A DNA stretch of 64,000 nt from Megamerina dolium (lineage: Eukaryota; Arthropoda; Insecta; Diptera; Megamerinidae), in contig OY978528.1 in NCBI GenBank assembly GCA_963854835.1, positions 38,035,757 through 38,099,756 on the forward strand, read 5' to 3'. This document shows, one piece after another, positions 1 to 12,985 of the stretch. How positions within the stretch are numbered: the stretch's first letter is position 1; each line of letters begins with the position of its first letter. The notes beneath the pieces are model-generated. The model saw nothing but the letters and a program-made list of their open reading frames with translations, made no database searches and was not told the origin of the DNA. Made by a program: the position numbers and the translations under genes.

Positions 1-289
1 GTTTTCGTAAACTTTACATTGACGTCAGCACTATGTGCAACTGTGACCTAATTTAATTATATTTGACGATGCCAACTTATCAACAAGATCATGAAAATAG
101 CAATAACAATAGCTCATGATGATGCTATATTTGTTTACACAAAAGCCAATCGCTGTTGATTATGTTGACAACTGCCTATGTACAGATTATCGGTCAATGA
201 ATTTTGCTGAGCTTCAGCTTTGAAAAACATACGAGCTCCCTGCAGCCGCATTTTTAGTTTCTCAGTTATTTATTTGTTAATGCTTTCAG
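1..289 (+). other. 3' part of an upstream intron of the Prat gene
   Basis: No coding similarity is visible here. The stretch ends in a pyrimidine-rich tract and the acceptor tttcag at 284-289, directly before the first codon that matches amidophosphoribosyltransferase. The N-terminal exon, which in this family carries the catalytic cysteine of the glutaminase domain, is absent, so the intron continues past the left edge of the window. Confidence 0.8.
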
Positions 290-2087
290 ATCGATGTGGC
301 ACAGGTGATATGTTTGGGGCTTGTAGCTTTGCAACATCGGGGCCAGGAATCGGCTGGAATTGTAACGAGTCTTGGAAAGTCATCGAGAAATTTTAGTGTT
401 CACAAAGGCATGGGTATGATAAATAATTTGTTCAATGATGAGTCGATTAAGAAATTGCGCGGTAATTTGGGCATTGGCCACACACGTTATTCGACGGCAG
501 CTGCATCGGAAGCTGTCAACTGTCAACCATTTGTTGTACACACTGCGCATGGCGCGTTAGCCATTGCACACAATGGAGAGCTTGTAAACTGCGAGTCATT
601 ACGTCGAGTGGTTAGTCGGCAACATATATTTTCTAAAGGCTCAGCTCATACAGCACTTCAGCGTCATTGTTTTGAAATCGATTTTGGCTATCTAAGAATT
701 GACGGACACGGCCATCGGGTATCAATTTCTTTTAGTTGCATTATTTCATTTTAAGTTGTATACTTCAAAGTGTTGACGGCGAAGTACTGTATGGGTGTTT
801 GGGACCAATGTTGAATCAATCCTCACGAATATTAGTACACTTCTATAGGTTTTGGAACGCGGTGTGGGTCTTTCTACGTATAGCGACAGCGAATTGATAG
901 CTCAGTCATTATGCTGCACTCCGGAAGGTGTTTCAGAACATAATGGTCCCGATTGGCCAGCTCGCATTCGCCATTTTATGACACTCGCTCCGCTCTCTTA
1001 TTCCCTGGTGGTCATGCATAAGAATCGAATATTTGCTGTTCGTGACTCCTATGGCAATAGACCCTTATGCATTGGAAAAATAGTCCCGATAACCCTAGGC
1101 CATGGAAAGTCGGAGGATGCTCCTGCTGAAGGATGGGTTGTTTCAAGTGAGAGCTGTGGTTTTCTGTCAATTGGAGCACGCTATGTGCGAGAAGTTGAAC
1201 CTGGCGAAATAGTCGAACTAACACGCAATGGTTTTCGAACTGTCGATATAGTTGAACGGCCTGATTACAAGAAAATGGCATTTTGTATATTTGAGTATAT
1301 ATACTTTGCTCGCAGTGACTCCTTATTCGAGGGGCAGATGGTGTATTCGGTTCGTTTGCAGTGTGGGAGGCAGCTCGCACGTGAGTCTCCCATCAAAGCG
1401 GATATAGTAAGTTCAGTACCCGAATCGGGTACTGCTGCTGCTCATGGCTATGCCAGAGAGGTGGGTTGAATTGTTGGAGTTATTATTCATTCAGGAGTAT
1501 TGTTGCACATTATGCCTTTTATCTCGATGCAGTCAGGACTTCATTTCGCTGAGGTTTTGTGCAAAAATCGCTACGTTGGCCGTACTTTTATTCAGCCATC
1601 GACTCGACTCCGTCAATTGGGTGTAGCCAAAAAGTTTGGAGCTCTCTCGGAAAATGTTGAAGACAAACGTGTAGTACTCATCGATGATTCAATTGTGCGC
1701 GGCAATACAATAGGTCCCATTATTAAGTTATTACGTGACGCAGGTGCAATGGAAGTACACATACGTATTGCTAGTCCGCCACTTCAATATCCATGCTACA
1801 TGGGCATTAACATTCCAACGCGTGAGGAGCTTATTGCGAATAAGCTAAATGCTGATCAATTAGCTAAACATGTTGGTAAGTCGACTTGTACTTCTGAAAA
1901 AGAAATTATTTATCTCGAATGCTTGCATTTAATAGGCGCTGATAGTTTAGCGTACCTCAGCGTTGAAGGATTGATTGCAGCAGTTCAAATGAATAAGGCA
2001 GCATCCAACCCGTTGAAAGCCGGCTACTGCACGGCTTGCCTTACCGGCGACTATCCTGGAGGTTTGCCCGAAGACTTAAGTTGGTAG
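290..2087 (+). CDS. Prat: Amidophosphoribosyltransferase (glutamine PRPP amidotransferase), 3' four exons
   Basis: The enzyme converts PRPP and glutamine to phosphoribosylamine, the committed step of cytosolic de novo purine synthesis. I place exons at 290-610, 849-1460, 1533-1875 and 1936-2087. The introns are 238, 72 and 60 bp, all GT-AG, and the last splits a glycine codon. The sum is 475 codons plus TAG, against roughly 510-550 for the family, so only the N-terminus with the nucleophilic Cys lies off the window. Visible motifs are [25 protein letters not shown] and SDSELIAQ of the glutaminase half, the phosphoribosyltransferase loop [13 protein letters not shown], and the C-terminal [15 protein letters not shown]. 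No stops or frameshifts interrupt the spliced frame. As I recall, Drosophila has an intronless Prat and an intron-bearing Prat2; this structure resembles the intron-bearing one, but orthology is inference. An ATTAAA at 2258-2263 is a possible poly(A) signal. Confidence 0.95.
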
Positions 2088-5000
2088 TTCATCGCGTTGT
2101 GTTTGATCATTAAGTATAGAATTATATCTTTAATCTAGCAATAATAGAAACATTTAATTTTGTTAGGAAAATAAGAACATTTTTATTACATAAGATATTT
2201 TGTTGTTGTACTATATTAACAATATTATGCCTAAATATTAGAGATGACTGTGACAAAATTAAATCATGATAGTTAGCCATAAAAATTTCAAAATTCTTAA
2301 CTACGCATTGGCATAATTAAGCATACAAAAATATGCAACACCTGAGACATAAAATGAACTTCTTCCTTGGCGTCGCCAAGGCTGTAAGCTTAATTTCGCA
2401 TAGAAATGTGCTGTTGAATATGAATACGAATTCCATTGCTTAAGTGTAGCATTTTAAATGCAAATTTTCAAATGTCATACGACATAATTATTCTGTCATA
2501 TGATTACTTCAGCACCACAGCTCATGGTGGTGCCCCTTGCTTTATCGACTCTAATTCATCTTTTTTTATTTTCATTTGCTCATACATTTAAAAATTTATT
2601 CAATATGATGATGATATGGCGTTAGCATACTGAATTGGAAAACAAGGGACGGGCGCAAATATGTATGTATTATCTCAAGAGATACAATTCGAAAACATAA
2701 GAAATATTGAAGTCAATGATGTGCTGTGGGCCTCAAATGGTTGCCAGCACATAAACGACGGATGAACATTTAACTGGTGTTTAATCCTGCCGAATACTCG
2801 TACGTTTCCCTTACGTTGTGGAGGAATACCATTGTGAAGAATGGGAACAACAATATCATCATTACTCTTGAATATTGTTTAATGCAAACCATTCTTTTAG
2901 GTCCGTCCTTCCTCCTCCACTTGAAACGCAAACATTGCAGAAAAAAAATGAGAGAGAAAAAAAAAAGTGAAAGAATAATAATAATTTGAAGGAAAAACAA
3001 TATTGCAAAAAATAACATTAACTGTCACTGCTACTGAGTTGATTAATTTTTTTATATATTCCTTATAGAGCTACATTTGTCATAGGCGACTTGAAATTTA
3101 TTTTGCGATTCTTATGAAGTTTAGTCAATTAAGTTCTTCAGGAAACGGTTGCAGCTAAAGACGAAAGGCAAGAAGAGAAAGCATTATGCATAAAGAATGA
3201 TAGAAAAGAAGATTGCGCCTATCAGAGCTGATTTTTCTAGTTGTGACGTAAGAGAAGTTCAGCTGCTAGAGAAAATGACAAAATGGCGAAGAAATGGAAA
3301 GGCAAAATGTAAACAATGCGGAAGAATGAATGAATAATGCAATACTTGGAACTACTTTGACGTCATAATATGTCAAAAACACTGAAAACCGATTAGTCGT
3401 AAAAGATGAACGCAACCTTGGTATTCTGTGTTCTGTGATTATTTGCAGCATTTCACAAAACGCTCTCTTTCAATGGGTTTCATGGAAGTGGAAGTGGAGG
3501 AAGATCAGACGTGCTGAAAGTAGTAAACAGGCGTAATGTGTTTTAATGGATCCAGAGAACTGAAGCCCTGGACAGCAACGTTAGTGATCACGGAACGGTG
3601 CTTGTGGATTTGGCAGCAAAAGTGCGTCAAATATGGTGGGATGGATATGTTGCCACAGTAAGAGTGTCTAAATTGCAATGCAATGATCAGTCCAAATATC
3701 AGCGCTTAATAGTACACTTAAACTTCCGGATAAACCTGTACATGTAAAAAGTAAGGCACTGTTTGGAATTCGAATCCTAAGTTGGTTTAGCTCTATCAAA
3801 TCTCATTTTGTCGTTCATTTCATATCCAGAATCGCTTCTAGGGAGGTAAAGTGTATAACTAAATCTCATAAATTTTTTCTCACCTTCTCTTACAAAATGT
3901 ACGTTTTTATAAATTTGCTGCCACAGCATATCCAAAAAAAAAAATTGTATAAATGCGGTGAGCTTGAACGCTATTGAAAAAAAATTGAGACCTGGACACA
4001 AATTAAAATGAGTGTATTCTAATAAGGACTAACCAGGGCCATATCCAAAGTAATGATAATAAAGTATAGGTTTAAAGGTTCTTGAAAGAGCGGGAAGTTT
4101 TTCAGTGTACGTGACGGCGCATTCCGCATTTAAGACGACAGTTATGAGTCATTGAGTCAGCCATTTTGTAACTCCACTTTAAGGGACTCTCAAAATCAAC
4201 ATGCGACGTGTTTGTAACAAAAGGTATTAGTAATGTAAAGAATGGCTTGAAAATACCTAAGTTCTTGATTGTTAGAAATTCGAAAATTTGAGGGTATTAG
4301 GAATTTTCTAAGCCAGTCCGTTTTTTACTCGACCACAGTTAGATCTGGTCACCAGACTTATAGTCTTCAATCACTTGGAAGTACAGAATTACCATTGTAC
4401 CATGTAGAACCGAACGTAGAATACATATTCGCAGCATTTGCATGAAACGAGCTATTTCAATGGGCGTCAGCATTATCTTAAACCCCCAAAACCATCTTAC
4501 TCATCTATACTTCTTTATATGACACAAGTTAAAAAGTTTCATCTCATTTGAAACTAAATCCAGTCGATGAGATAGAACGAAAAAAAAAAACGATGAAGCA
4601 TAGAAAACAGACACAGGGCCACTCCTCTTAGCCACATTAGTATTACATACGTACTTTTTACAGGAGTTGAGTCGTTCGTTGTCCTACAGATACCATAACC
4701 TGCTGCATACACATACTCATCCATGTGGAAACACACACGCATATATTCGTATATGCTAGTCGGAACGCCGCAAAACATGTTTTAAATTTTTTTAATATCA
4801 CAAAACGAGCGGTATGGATGAATATTATTGTTTGTGTGATGGTAGGTAGGTACTTGTGAGGAAGTTATGTAAATTAATGTTTACTTAAGTCTCTTATTAC
4901 TGTTGTTGTTGTTATTGTTGTTGTTGCTGTTCTTTACTGCCAGCTCCATGCATTTTTCGTTATATTTTGTTTTATGTTTTTTCATTTGTTTTTCAAGGTG

Positions 5001-5449
5001 GTCGTACAAGGTGAGTGGGGATGGTGGCGGCACCATAATGAAGTGTTTGACGACGTATGTGCTACATCTACTACGTAATATCATCATAGGTATAACCTAA
5101 CATCTTCTAATCCTGATGCATGTATCATACATACATATGTACATAGAACCACCAAAGAAGAGTTGCAGCAACTTTGCTCAGTGCTATTTGCACCTTGAAT
5201 TACAGTCTCGTCGACGACAACAATTCGCAATTTAATTTAATGGAAGCTTTCTCATGCGTATCCTTGTTGGTCCAATTCGTACGTACTCAAACGACCCAAC
5301 CTACTCACTATTCGTAAGTACGTATAACAATATTCTTAAGTAAATATTTTCTATTTATTCGTTGGGCATAAAATTATTGCAAATGCATGCAAATTAAATA
5401 GCAGCAGCAGCAGGCAGTCAGCACCCATACGCTGTTGGATCAGAGAGAG

Positions 5450-5485
<36 letters not shown>

Positions 5486-7094
5486 TGAGAGAGTAGCGTA
5501 TAAGATTATGTGTACCGTTATTACTTCATTTCGCTACCACAAAGAAAAAACAAACAAACAAAATATGCCGTACAAGCAAGCTTGTTTGGATTTTATATGA
5601 CATTTCCATTAAAGACATTATTTACATTATCCTTTGCCAATATCATTTTCTGCCATTTCGTCGTGGAGCATATATACGCTGTATTATTTTTAGTAATTTG
5701 CAAACATTTCACAATTTACATTCGTGCATGTGTGATATGCCACTTTTAAGTGCCAAGATGTCATTAGTGTCATTTCACATTCACTGTTGACATTTGTGCA
5801 ACAAGTAGGCATCGTACATATCGTATCAGTACAACGACAACACGATATCCCTTACGTGTTGTGTGCATGCAAGCACCACACAACAACCACATTGGTCATT
5901 AGCATTGGAACTTGCATAAATCCTGACATTATGCCTTCCTTTCTTTCTTTGCGGCCAGCGTCCTAAGTACACTTATTAGAAAATCAAACTTCCGCCTGCC
6001 CGAGAAAGAATGGACTGAGATTATTGTGTGTGCAAAAAGGACATTAATGTTAAGCCAATAAACAAGAGCCGACATTCATGGCGATTTATTACAATCGGTT
6101 TGGTTTTGCATGTCTCCATATTCTGTTTGAGTAAGTATTTCGATTTGATAAACGATGACCGTCATCTAAAGGATGTCCGATGATGGCTGATGGACGTTCG
6201 TTGTTTGTTTGAAATTTATGAAGAAAGAATGAAAAATAAAAATTCTCACGTAAATGTGTATTATTTCGTAAAAGTAAACAAAGCAAAAATACTAAGAAAA
6301 TTCTATCTAGTGTATGTTCGCATGATATGGCATTTTTAACTCTACACAATTGGATTCTTTCTAATGCTCTATAAACAGCTTTGTGTTTGCATACTACACT
6401 ATAGATATTTACAAGGCTTTGGCACATCATCCCAATTTTTACAATGCTCTCCCTCCAAAAAAAAAAAAAAAATATGATATTACCTCAAATTTCATTTGCA
6501 TAAAGTTGTCGAATTTTAGTTGTAAGTTGGCGACATGTTCGTAAATCACATTTCGGTGCAGTCTGGTGGTCTGGTAATTTTGTAAATGTTTTTGATAATA
6601 TTTTTACAGATAGCGTGGTAGAGGAACACAGGTAGAAGCTGCCGGACAACTTTATACAAAAATTCAGAAAGATAGATTTTTTGCTGTCGGTGTTGTATTC
6701 TTCATAAATCTAATAACATAATGTTTCTGATTGTATTTTTAAAGACTTTGTTTAAAGCGTTTGAATAGAGCATATTGCTGATTATTTTCTTTTTTCGTGC
6801 ATTTAGAACTTATACTTATATGAGGTTATTGCAGTTATTATAGTTGAATTCAATCTGTATAGGCAGACACTACAGCTCACAACGCGACGTTTTCGTGACT
6901 TTATATATGTTTTTGACAGATATGGCGCGACATGTTGGTTGGGTATTAAAATCGGTATTAAAATCGAACACAGCACCCAAAATCAGAAAGGGCTTGAATT
7001 GGGCAATTGTTGTAGGTTTATTGTTATAAATCTGTAATTTACTGTAGCTTCCGAAAGAAAAAGTTGTAAGAGCATTTTGTCTCAAGAGTTTGCC
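2088..7094. other. Non-coding 3' flank of Prat
   Basis: This is AT-rich DNA with only short chance reading frames. It holds homopolymer runs (A-runs near 2940-2965 and 6455-6470), a CAG/CAA-type triplet tract at 4890-4930 and a (GA)n microsatellite near 5.45 kb. I recognise no gene, RNA or intact transposon. Confidence 0.6.
5442..5493. repeat. (GA)n microsatellite
   Basis: About 50 bp of nearly uninterrupted GA dinucleotides, preceded by a short run of GCA triplets at 5400-5413. GA tracts can bind GAGA factor in flies, but nothing here shows that this one does. Confidence 0.9.
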
Positions 7095-7225
7095 ACTAAT
7101 TCAAATCGTCATATTTCGTAATAATGCTATGCGGCAAATTTTCTTGGAGCAAGTCCAGCATTTCACTCAATGCGTGATGGTTTGGAACATTTTGTTGAAA
7201 CCACATATCGTCCAAGTCTTTATCA
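7095..7225 (-). pseudogene. Scrap of DD41D (rosa-type) mariner transposase
   Basis: Read on the minus strand from about 7222, the sequence gives DLDDMWFQQN followed by a segment with LDLLQE and II at family spacing. This is the block around the second catalytic aspartate of DD41D transposases (usual form WFQQDGAT.H). Here that Asp is Asn and the GAT.H core is changed, so the piece is inactive. Only about 40 codons survive before a stop. It is the same block that is kept in the better copy at 21.0-21.7 kb. Confidence 0.6.
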
Positions 7226-7524
7226 TGCAATTTATACCAATCAAATGGGATAGTTATTGACAATTTTTGTCTAGATAATAGCTACAGGAGACATATGTGC
7301 TCATATCGAACATTAAATGTGTAGTTTCTCCGGAAACAATTCACGCTCTATACATGTATAAAAATGTAAATATTTTTACAAAATTGTACATCTCTACCTC
7401 GACTTACAGCATTTATACCGTTCTGGCAGTCTTTTGCATAATGGCACTTTTTAGATTTGCGGTCCACCACATATTGTAAAAATTGTAGCAGTAATGTTGA
7501 AAATCTGAATACAAACTTTTTTGG

Positions 7525-7562
7525 CACGATATTATTTCAAATTCTTTTGCAATAACTTCGAA
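7525..7562. repeat. Unit of an AT-rich palindromic dispersed repeat
   Basis: The stretch follows a loose imperfect palindrome: a CGATATTATTTCAAA arm, a T-rich middle, then TTGCAATAACTTCGA. Similar units occur near 25.45, 25.90, 26.07, 28.39 and 37.08 kb. Downstream similarity to the 37.08-kb copy extends through GATTTTCAACATTA on the opposite strand, so the repeat is longer than the palindrome. I cannot assign it to a named family. Confidence 0.5.
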
Positions 7563-7635
7563 AGGGAACCAAACAAATTTTGACATAAAATTTGCGACAT
7601 TATTGTACAATCTTTTCGTCATTAATTCATGAAGG

Positions 7636-7668
7636 CACCTAAATTTATCAGAATGATAAATTTAGGTG
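7636..7668. repeat. Perfect 15-bp inverted repeat with 3-nt loop
   Basis: The arm CACCTAAATTTATCA at 7636-7650 and its exact reverse complement at 7654-7668 are separated only by gaa. It could form a tight DNA or RNA hairpin. It is too short for a miRNA precursor and has no terminator context that I can support. Confidence 0.85.
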
Positions 7669-10600
7669 GAATGATAATATTTCCAATACCGTGGAACTGT
7701 GCTCAGAGTGTCCGATGATGATAGTGATGTGGCCTTAATGCATAACTTGTTATTTGACAAAAAAGTAATAATAATAATAATTACTCGAATGTAGCGCGTG
7801 AATCAGCACTGTTGCACTGAGCGATCCTCATGAAGCTTCACGGAATGCATTTCCGGTTGCATATATGTACGTGTGGCAAACAAACAATGGCCACGCAATA
7901 CTTTTACTTGATTTTTCAACAGCTTGTGGTTGAGACATACGGGAGGAAATGTACCGATGGATAGAAGCTCACACACGTATTCAGCCAATTGAAAACGATA
8001 ACCGTTGTCTCCCACACACATACACTGGAACAGAAGCAGTCAATGGCGAATATGGCATGGAGCTTCCGCTGTGCATGTACGAGTATGCTCAGTGGAATTC
8101 GTCATCTGTCACTTTATGTGCTGGTTTTATTGCTGTGATTATTTGTGTTGCTGTTGTTGTTATAATAACTGCTATTGTAAGTTCGGTGCATCTGTTGTGT
8201 TTCCCATTGTACAAATGCATAGGTACGTATATAAGGTTTCATACAAATATACGTATTGCTTTTGGAGTTTGTGTCCATTGCAACCGACAGTCAGCAGCAG
8301 CCATTGAAAATTTCCACATGGTCGCTCAACTGAAAACTGTTGGTAGCTTTTCCATTTTCTTTCGTTTGTTTTTTTTTTTTTTGGTTTTTTTATTTATTAT
8401 TTTTTATTTTTTTGCATTGCATTGCACTGTGAAGTGATGTGGTTATTATTATTGCAGATGATTCTGCTGCTTTTGCTGCTGCTGCTATTGTTTCAGTTGT
8501 GTTGATTGTGTTATTACAAGCTGCATGCTACCGTTGTTAGACTCGTATGTAAGCTAGCTGTTGTTACGATTTTATTATCTTTTATTATTTTATTTACAAC
8601 TTTTTGCTGTTGTTGTGGAAATTTTACTGCTTTGTATGCGGGAGTTTGAGTGGAATCTCTCGTGACGAATGCAATATAAATTGCAACGAACAATGTACAT
8701 TGACATGTTCCATCTACAAATTTTTAAAGCGATAGCTTATCGTATGCTTAATTCCATTCTGTCATGATTTTAATAGAGTAATCGAATTATTAAGTTATTG
8801 TAGGCAGTCATTTCATTTGTGTGCATACATATCTATCATACACATATCATTCGGATGCGATATAACATCTTTTCGCAAAGGCATGCATTCGTCAACTGAA
8901 CCGTACAAATGCTACAAGTGTTTCCGAAAGAGCAGTGCAGTGTGGCGCAAATTTGCTCCACTCGGCATCAAGCACGCATGTCCTGAAGCCATTACATTAG
9001 TTTGGAGGGGGAGCAATCAATGGTTCGAGTCTTATCTAATACAGCAATAGCGCCATCTGACGTAGTAAAGTAATTGTTGCAATATTTCTTTGATAGATAT
9101 ATGGTCATTTTATTTCACGGATTCAAAATGTTTTGTCAATCCTTGTATTACGTTTGGCTTGATTTTATATCATATAGTACATAGTTTACTTTCATTGTTA
9201 GCAGGTACGATATATCTGCTTTGCTATTGTTGTTATGTTTGCATATTAAGTAGGCACATACCTACAGTTGGAAGCCTTTTTATTATTATTTTGTTTTTAA
9301 TGAGAATCATTGAGCAAACATATTAACCTCGTGCGACGGTAGTCATTTGCCGTTTGCGCATTTGAAATCGATTCAAATACAACAATAGGCATACAAGCAT
9401 GCACGTACATACATATATACGAGCATAAAGCAAGCAACATCAAGATGGAGATTCATTCTTGAACGATGGACTGTTGAACTGTGAACGCACAACTCGTAAG
9501 AAACGATACTTTGCTATAGTTTTATTCGAATTATAGGTACTCGTATGTTTTCAGTTTTTATTGAATGTATTATTTTGTTTCACTCTTTATTTTTGTGTTG
9601 ATATTATTTACCGCTATATGTATATTGCGTCAAATGAATTATTCAATATCCGCCGTTCATATTAATGCTATTGTCGTTCATGATTTAATTTTGTCTGTTT
9701 TTTGTTTGTTGTTTGTTTTTTAATTAACCCTCCCAGAACTGTCCTTATAGCAGCGATAGTGATTATTGTAACACCATTTTCTTTTTCTTTACTTTTTGTA
9801 ATTGATTATTTTAATATCTAAATCTGATCCTCTCTCATTTTATTCCTGTTTTTCAAGCCGAAGTTAGTTGCAAATTAATTGTTGAAATAGGTCACTCAAT
9901 AAAATAGCTATAAAATCGTTCAAGCAATATAAAGTAAGGCGGCTTAGCAATGATATGATTAAAAAAAGAAGATTTAAAAAACACATATTTCCAATTGTAA
10001 TATTTGTTCAAACACAGTTTTGAAGTTCCTTTTTGCTAATTGATTTTAACAAAACGAAAATTTATTACTATTTTTAATGAATGAGTTTTTTGTTGGAAAT
10101 AGCATAAAAATGATTGTCGTACTTGTAAAAACTGCTTGTTTATGATCTTAAATAATAGAAATTTGAAATAATGTTCATCATATGTTAAAATTTATTATAC
10201 CCAATTGAAGAAAAAACTTGAGAAATAATTATTTTGAAAATAATAAAATCGAAATTTGTTATTCGGATGAGACAGCAAACATTCAATTGTTGCATTTAAA
10301 TTTACATTCATCTCAATAACAGAAAAAAAGATGATGATTTTTACATTAAAATTTAGACACAACGAATTAATCACAAAATTTTTTGAAAAAACTGATAAAA
10401 AGAAGTTTTGTAACGTCTGAGTTGGAATTTATCCATAAATGTGCGACTGGACTCGTATAGTAACTAACACGACCTCCCCATCCTCCGTTGCTTTTTATTG
10501 AACGAATTGCCAAATTTTTCATATTCGGTGAGCCAGATTCATAATTTGAATTTTCATTTGCATCTCACTTTACCATTTTGCATCTCACCCATATACGTAT

Positions 10601-11233
10601 ACGATGGTGGCTGCCCCTACAACTGACGACAAGTAATGCAACAAGGAGTCAATTGAAAGAACGAATTTGAATTAACTGGTTATTTGTAATACAATAATAT
10701 AGGAGAATTTGACTTTGATCTTCATATGCCCTTGCAGAGGTTACAAGAAATGGTCGAGCAACACCGACTATTTAGTGTAGCTGTCATATAGTCTCGGCCA
10801 TAATTTACCCAGTATTTCAGCAAGGAAACCACAATTACCTGCAATGAGCTGTAAACGGTTGTAGTTTACCAGAGTAAATATAGTTTCTTATAGTTAGCTC
10901 TGAATCTAGTTGATCTTGGTTTCAGAATTAGTACTACGTAATGTAAGCGGAAGCAATTGACAACCTTCTACGATAAACGTGTAGATTATGTTAGTTTATT
11001 ATGTTAGTAGTTGGAACCAGGTGATCTCACACGGAAAGTAGTATTTTCCTAATTCTAGCTGTATTAGTAGGGACATAAATACTGTTGCAACATTGAACAC
11101 ACCCATTTCAATAGAAAAATTGAATAATCCCCGCAATTACCACATGGATATATACAAGAAGCGACAATTATGTATTAAGCCTGCCTCTAGAAAACACAAT
11201 TAAAACACGATATCTGCTAATTTTTCGGTATAT
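7669..11233. other. Non-coding, low-complexity region
   Basis: T-rich and GTT/GCT-triplet DNA at 8.1-8.7 kb produces hydrophobic chance reading frames. AT-rich sequence follows at 9.1-10.4 kb. No gene is recognisable. Confidence 0.55.
10740..10960 (+). repeat. Possible remnant of a DINE-like internal module
   Basis: A segment reads as a degraded form of the module that recurs in the elements at 14-15.6 kb and 45.5-46 kb: CCACGCCCACT, about ten bases, then TAGCTCCCATACAAAG. Here the form is caccgactatttagtgtagc followed by tgtcatatagtc. No ends are visible, and similarity by eye is weak. Confidence 0.3.
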
Positions 11234-12275
11234 TTATTCGGTATAATATTCTCCTCCTGATTCAATACACTTGTCACATCGATTTAATAGTGATTCAAAC
11301 GCGTGTTCCAGCTCATTTTTCGGAATTGCCTCCAGTGCCCTCGTGGTAGCCTGTTGTATGGTCTGAATGTCATCAAAAAAGCATCCTTTCAACTTCAATT
11401 TCAGTTTTGGGAACAAAAATAAGTCGCACGGTGCCAAATCAGTTGAATATGGCGGGTGATTCAACACACAGACCTGATTCCGAGCCAGAAATTGACGAAC
11501 AATGAGTGCTGTGTGACTCGGTGCATTATCGTGCAACAGAGACCATGTTTTTGGATCGGGGTATTCTGATCGAACACGATGGATTCTGGACATCAAGCGC
11601 TTCAAAACTTCGAGGTAACATGCGGAAGTAACTGTTTGATCAGTTGGAACAAATTCTTTGTGGATAATTCCTTTGCTATCGAAGAATGTGATGAGCATTG
11701 TTTTGATTTTTGATGGAACTTTTCGTGCTTTTTTTGGCTTGTGGTGAGTTTTTTGATTTCCATTCCGCACTTTGACACTTGGTTTCTGGATCTTATTGGA
11801 AACACCATGTTTCATCACCCGGAACAATTGTTTTCAGGAAGTTTAGATCATTTTCTGCAGCTGCAACCATGTCTCTAGAATGACTGACTCTCATTAATTT
11901 TTGGTCCTTGGTCAATGTGTGTGGAACAAATCTAGCGCAGACCTTTGTTTTGCCCAAATCCTCGTGAAGAATAAGTCGGATAGTTTCTCTGTTGAAGTTT
12001 AAGGCCTCTTCCATCATGTTGACTGAAGCATTGCGGTCTTCTGTAATAAAATCACGAACTTTCTGGATCGCTTCCGGCGTTCGCACTGAAATTGGCCTTC
12101 CTTCTTTTATTTCATCTTCCAGCGACTCTCTGCCATCCACAAACCGTTTATGCCATATAAAAACATTTGATCTTAATAAACAAGCATTGCCATACGCTTG
12201 CTGCATCATTCCGAATGTTTCTGATGCACTTTTACCAATTTTTGCGTGGAATTTAATGATCGCTATTTGCTCCAT
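11234..12275 (-). pseudogene. Mariner (DD34D) transposase, broken by one stop and one frameshift
   Basis: The minus strand begins MEQIAIIKFHAKIGKSASET, a typical mariner start with helix-turn-helix region, and runs to GDETWCFQ, which holds the first catalytic Asp. The next codon is a stop (TAA at 11793-11795) where the family has Tyr, followed by DPETK in the same frame. A one-base shift near an A7 run at about 11727-11733 then leads into PKKARKVPSKIKTML, HDNAPSHTA and YSTDLAPCD. The second and third aspartates have 34 residues between them, which defines DD34D. All three catalytic Asp are kept. The form is irritans-like (inference). I could not find convincing terminal inverted repeats, so element ends are unknown. 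Confidence 0.85.
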
Positions 12276-12379
12276 GTTAAAATTTCAACATCAAGCGAAC
12301 ACGTGTTTTGTAAAATGAATGTCAATAAACATTAAATGTCAACCAAATGCCATGAAGTTTTGACAATTAGTAGAGGAAG

Positions 12380-12985
12380 ATTGAAGCTGTTCGGACAGTT
12401 CGAAAGCCGAAAGCCATCAAAGCTGTCAAATCAAGAATTCAGTGAAATCCGCTCCGAAAACAGAAAATCATGACCCGGAAGATGAATGTCTAGCAAAAGT
12501 CCATAAGTTGGATAATTACAAAAGACTTGGGACTAAGGCTTTGAAAAAATGGAATAGAATGGAAAAGTGCAAACGTTCATTGGTGAAGCACGCTGATAAC
12601 TTGCACCCAAAAATCTTGTTTACCGATGACACAATTTTTACCGTGAAAGAAAATTTTAACAAGCAGAATTATGGGGTGTCATCTAAATGAGTATCTGAAC
12701 TAATCCGAAGGGTCGAGAAGGTTATCTAAGCTAAAACGACCCAAATCTGGCTCCAAAGCAATTTACCAGCATTAATTTCCTTTGAAGAATGTTCTTCTGG
12801 CAGTCCTGATTTGAACCAGCTGGATTACAAATTGTGGGCAGTTTCAGAGAACTTGGTTTGTCGCAAAAGATAGCCCAGCATTGATTCTCTTAAGATAGCT
12901 TTGATTTGTGCTGTGGCCAATTTTCCAATGAATGAAATACGTACGGCAAGTCCGGATTAAAGCGGTTGTGAAGCTTTATTTGCTT
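12380..12985 (+). pseudogene. Decayed Tc1/mariner-type transposase relic
   Basis: From about 12382 the plus strand reads EAVRTVRKPKAIKAV, then NPLRKQKIM in another frame, then an 82-codon open stretch at 12442-12690 with ILFTDDTIFTVKENFNKQN, the block of the first catalytic Asp. Further on come SPDLNQLDYKLWAV with the third acidic residue, and ALICAVANFPMNEIR. Several frame changes and stops separate these blocks, and the second Asp block is not recognisable. It lies directly beside the DD34D copy in the opposite orientation but belongs to a different lineage. Confidence 0.7.

Noticed and set aside
7949..8437. A 162-codon frame with hydrophobic segments that look like membrane helices
   Set aside because: The hydrophobic stretches come from T-rich and GTT/ATT low-complexity DNA.
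11100..12360. Terminal inverted repeats for the DD34D mariner
   Set aside because: Only a short AAAACACG match was seen between the flanks; too short to define ends.
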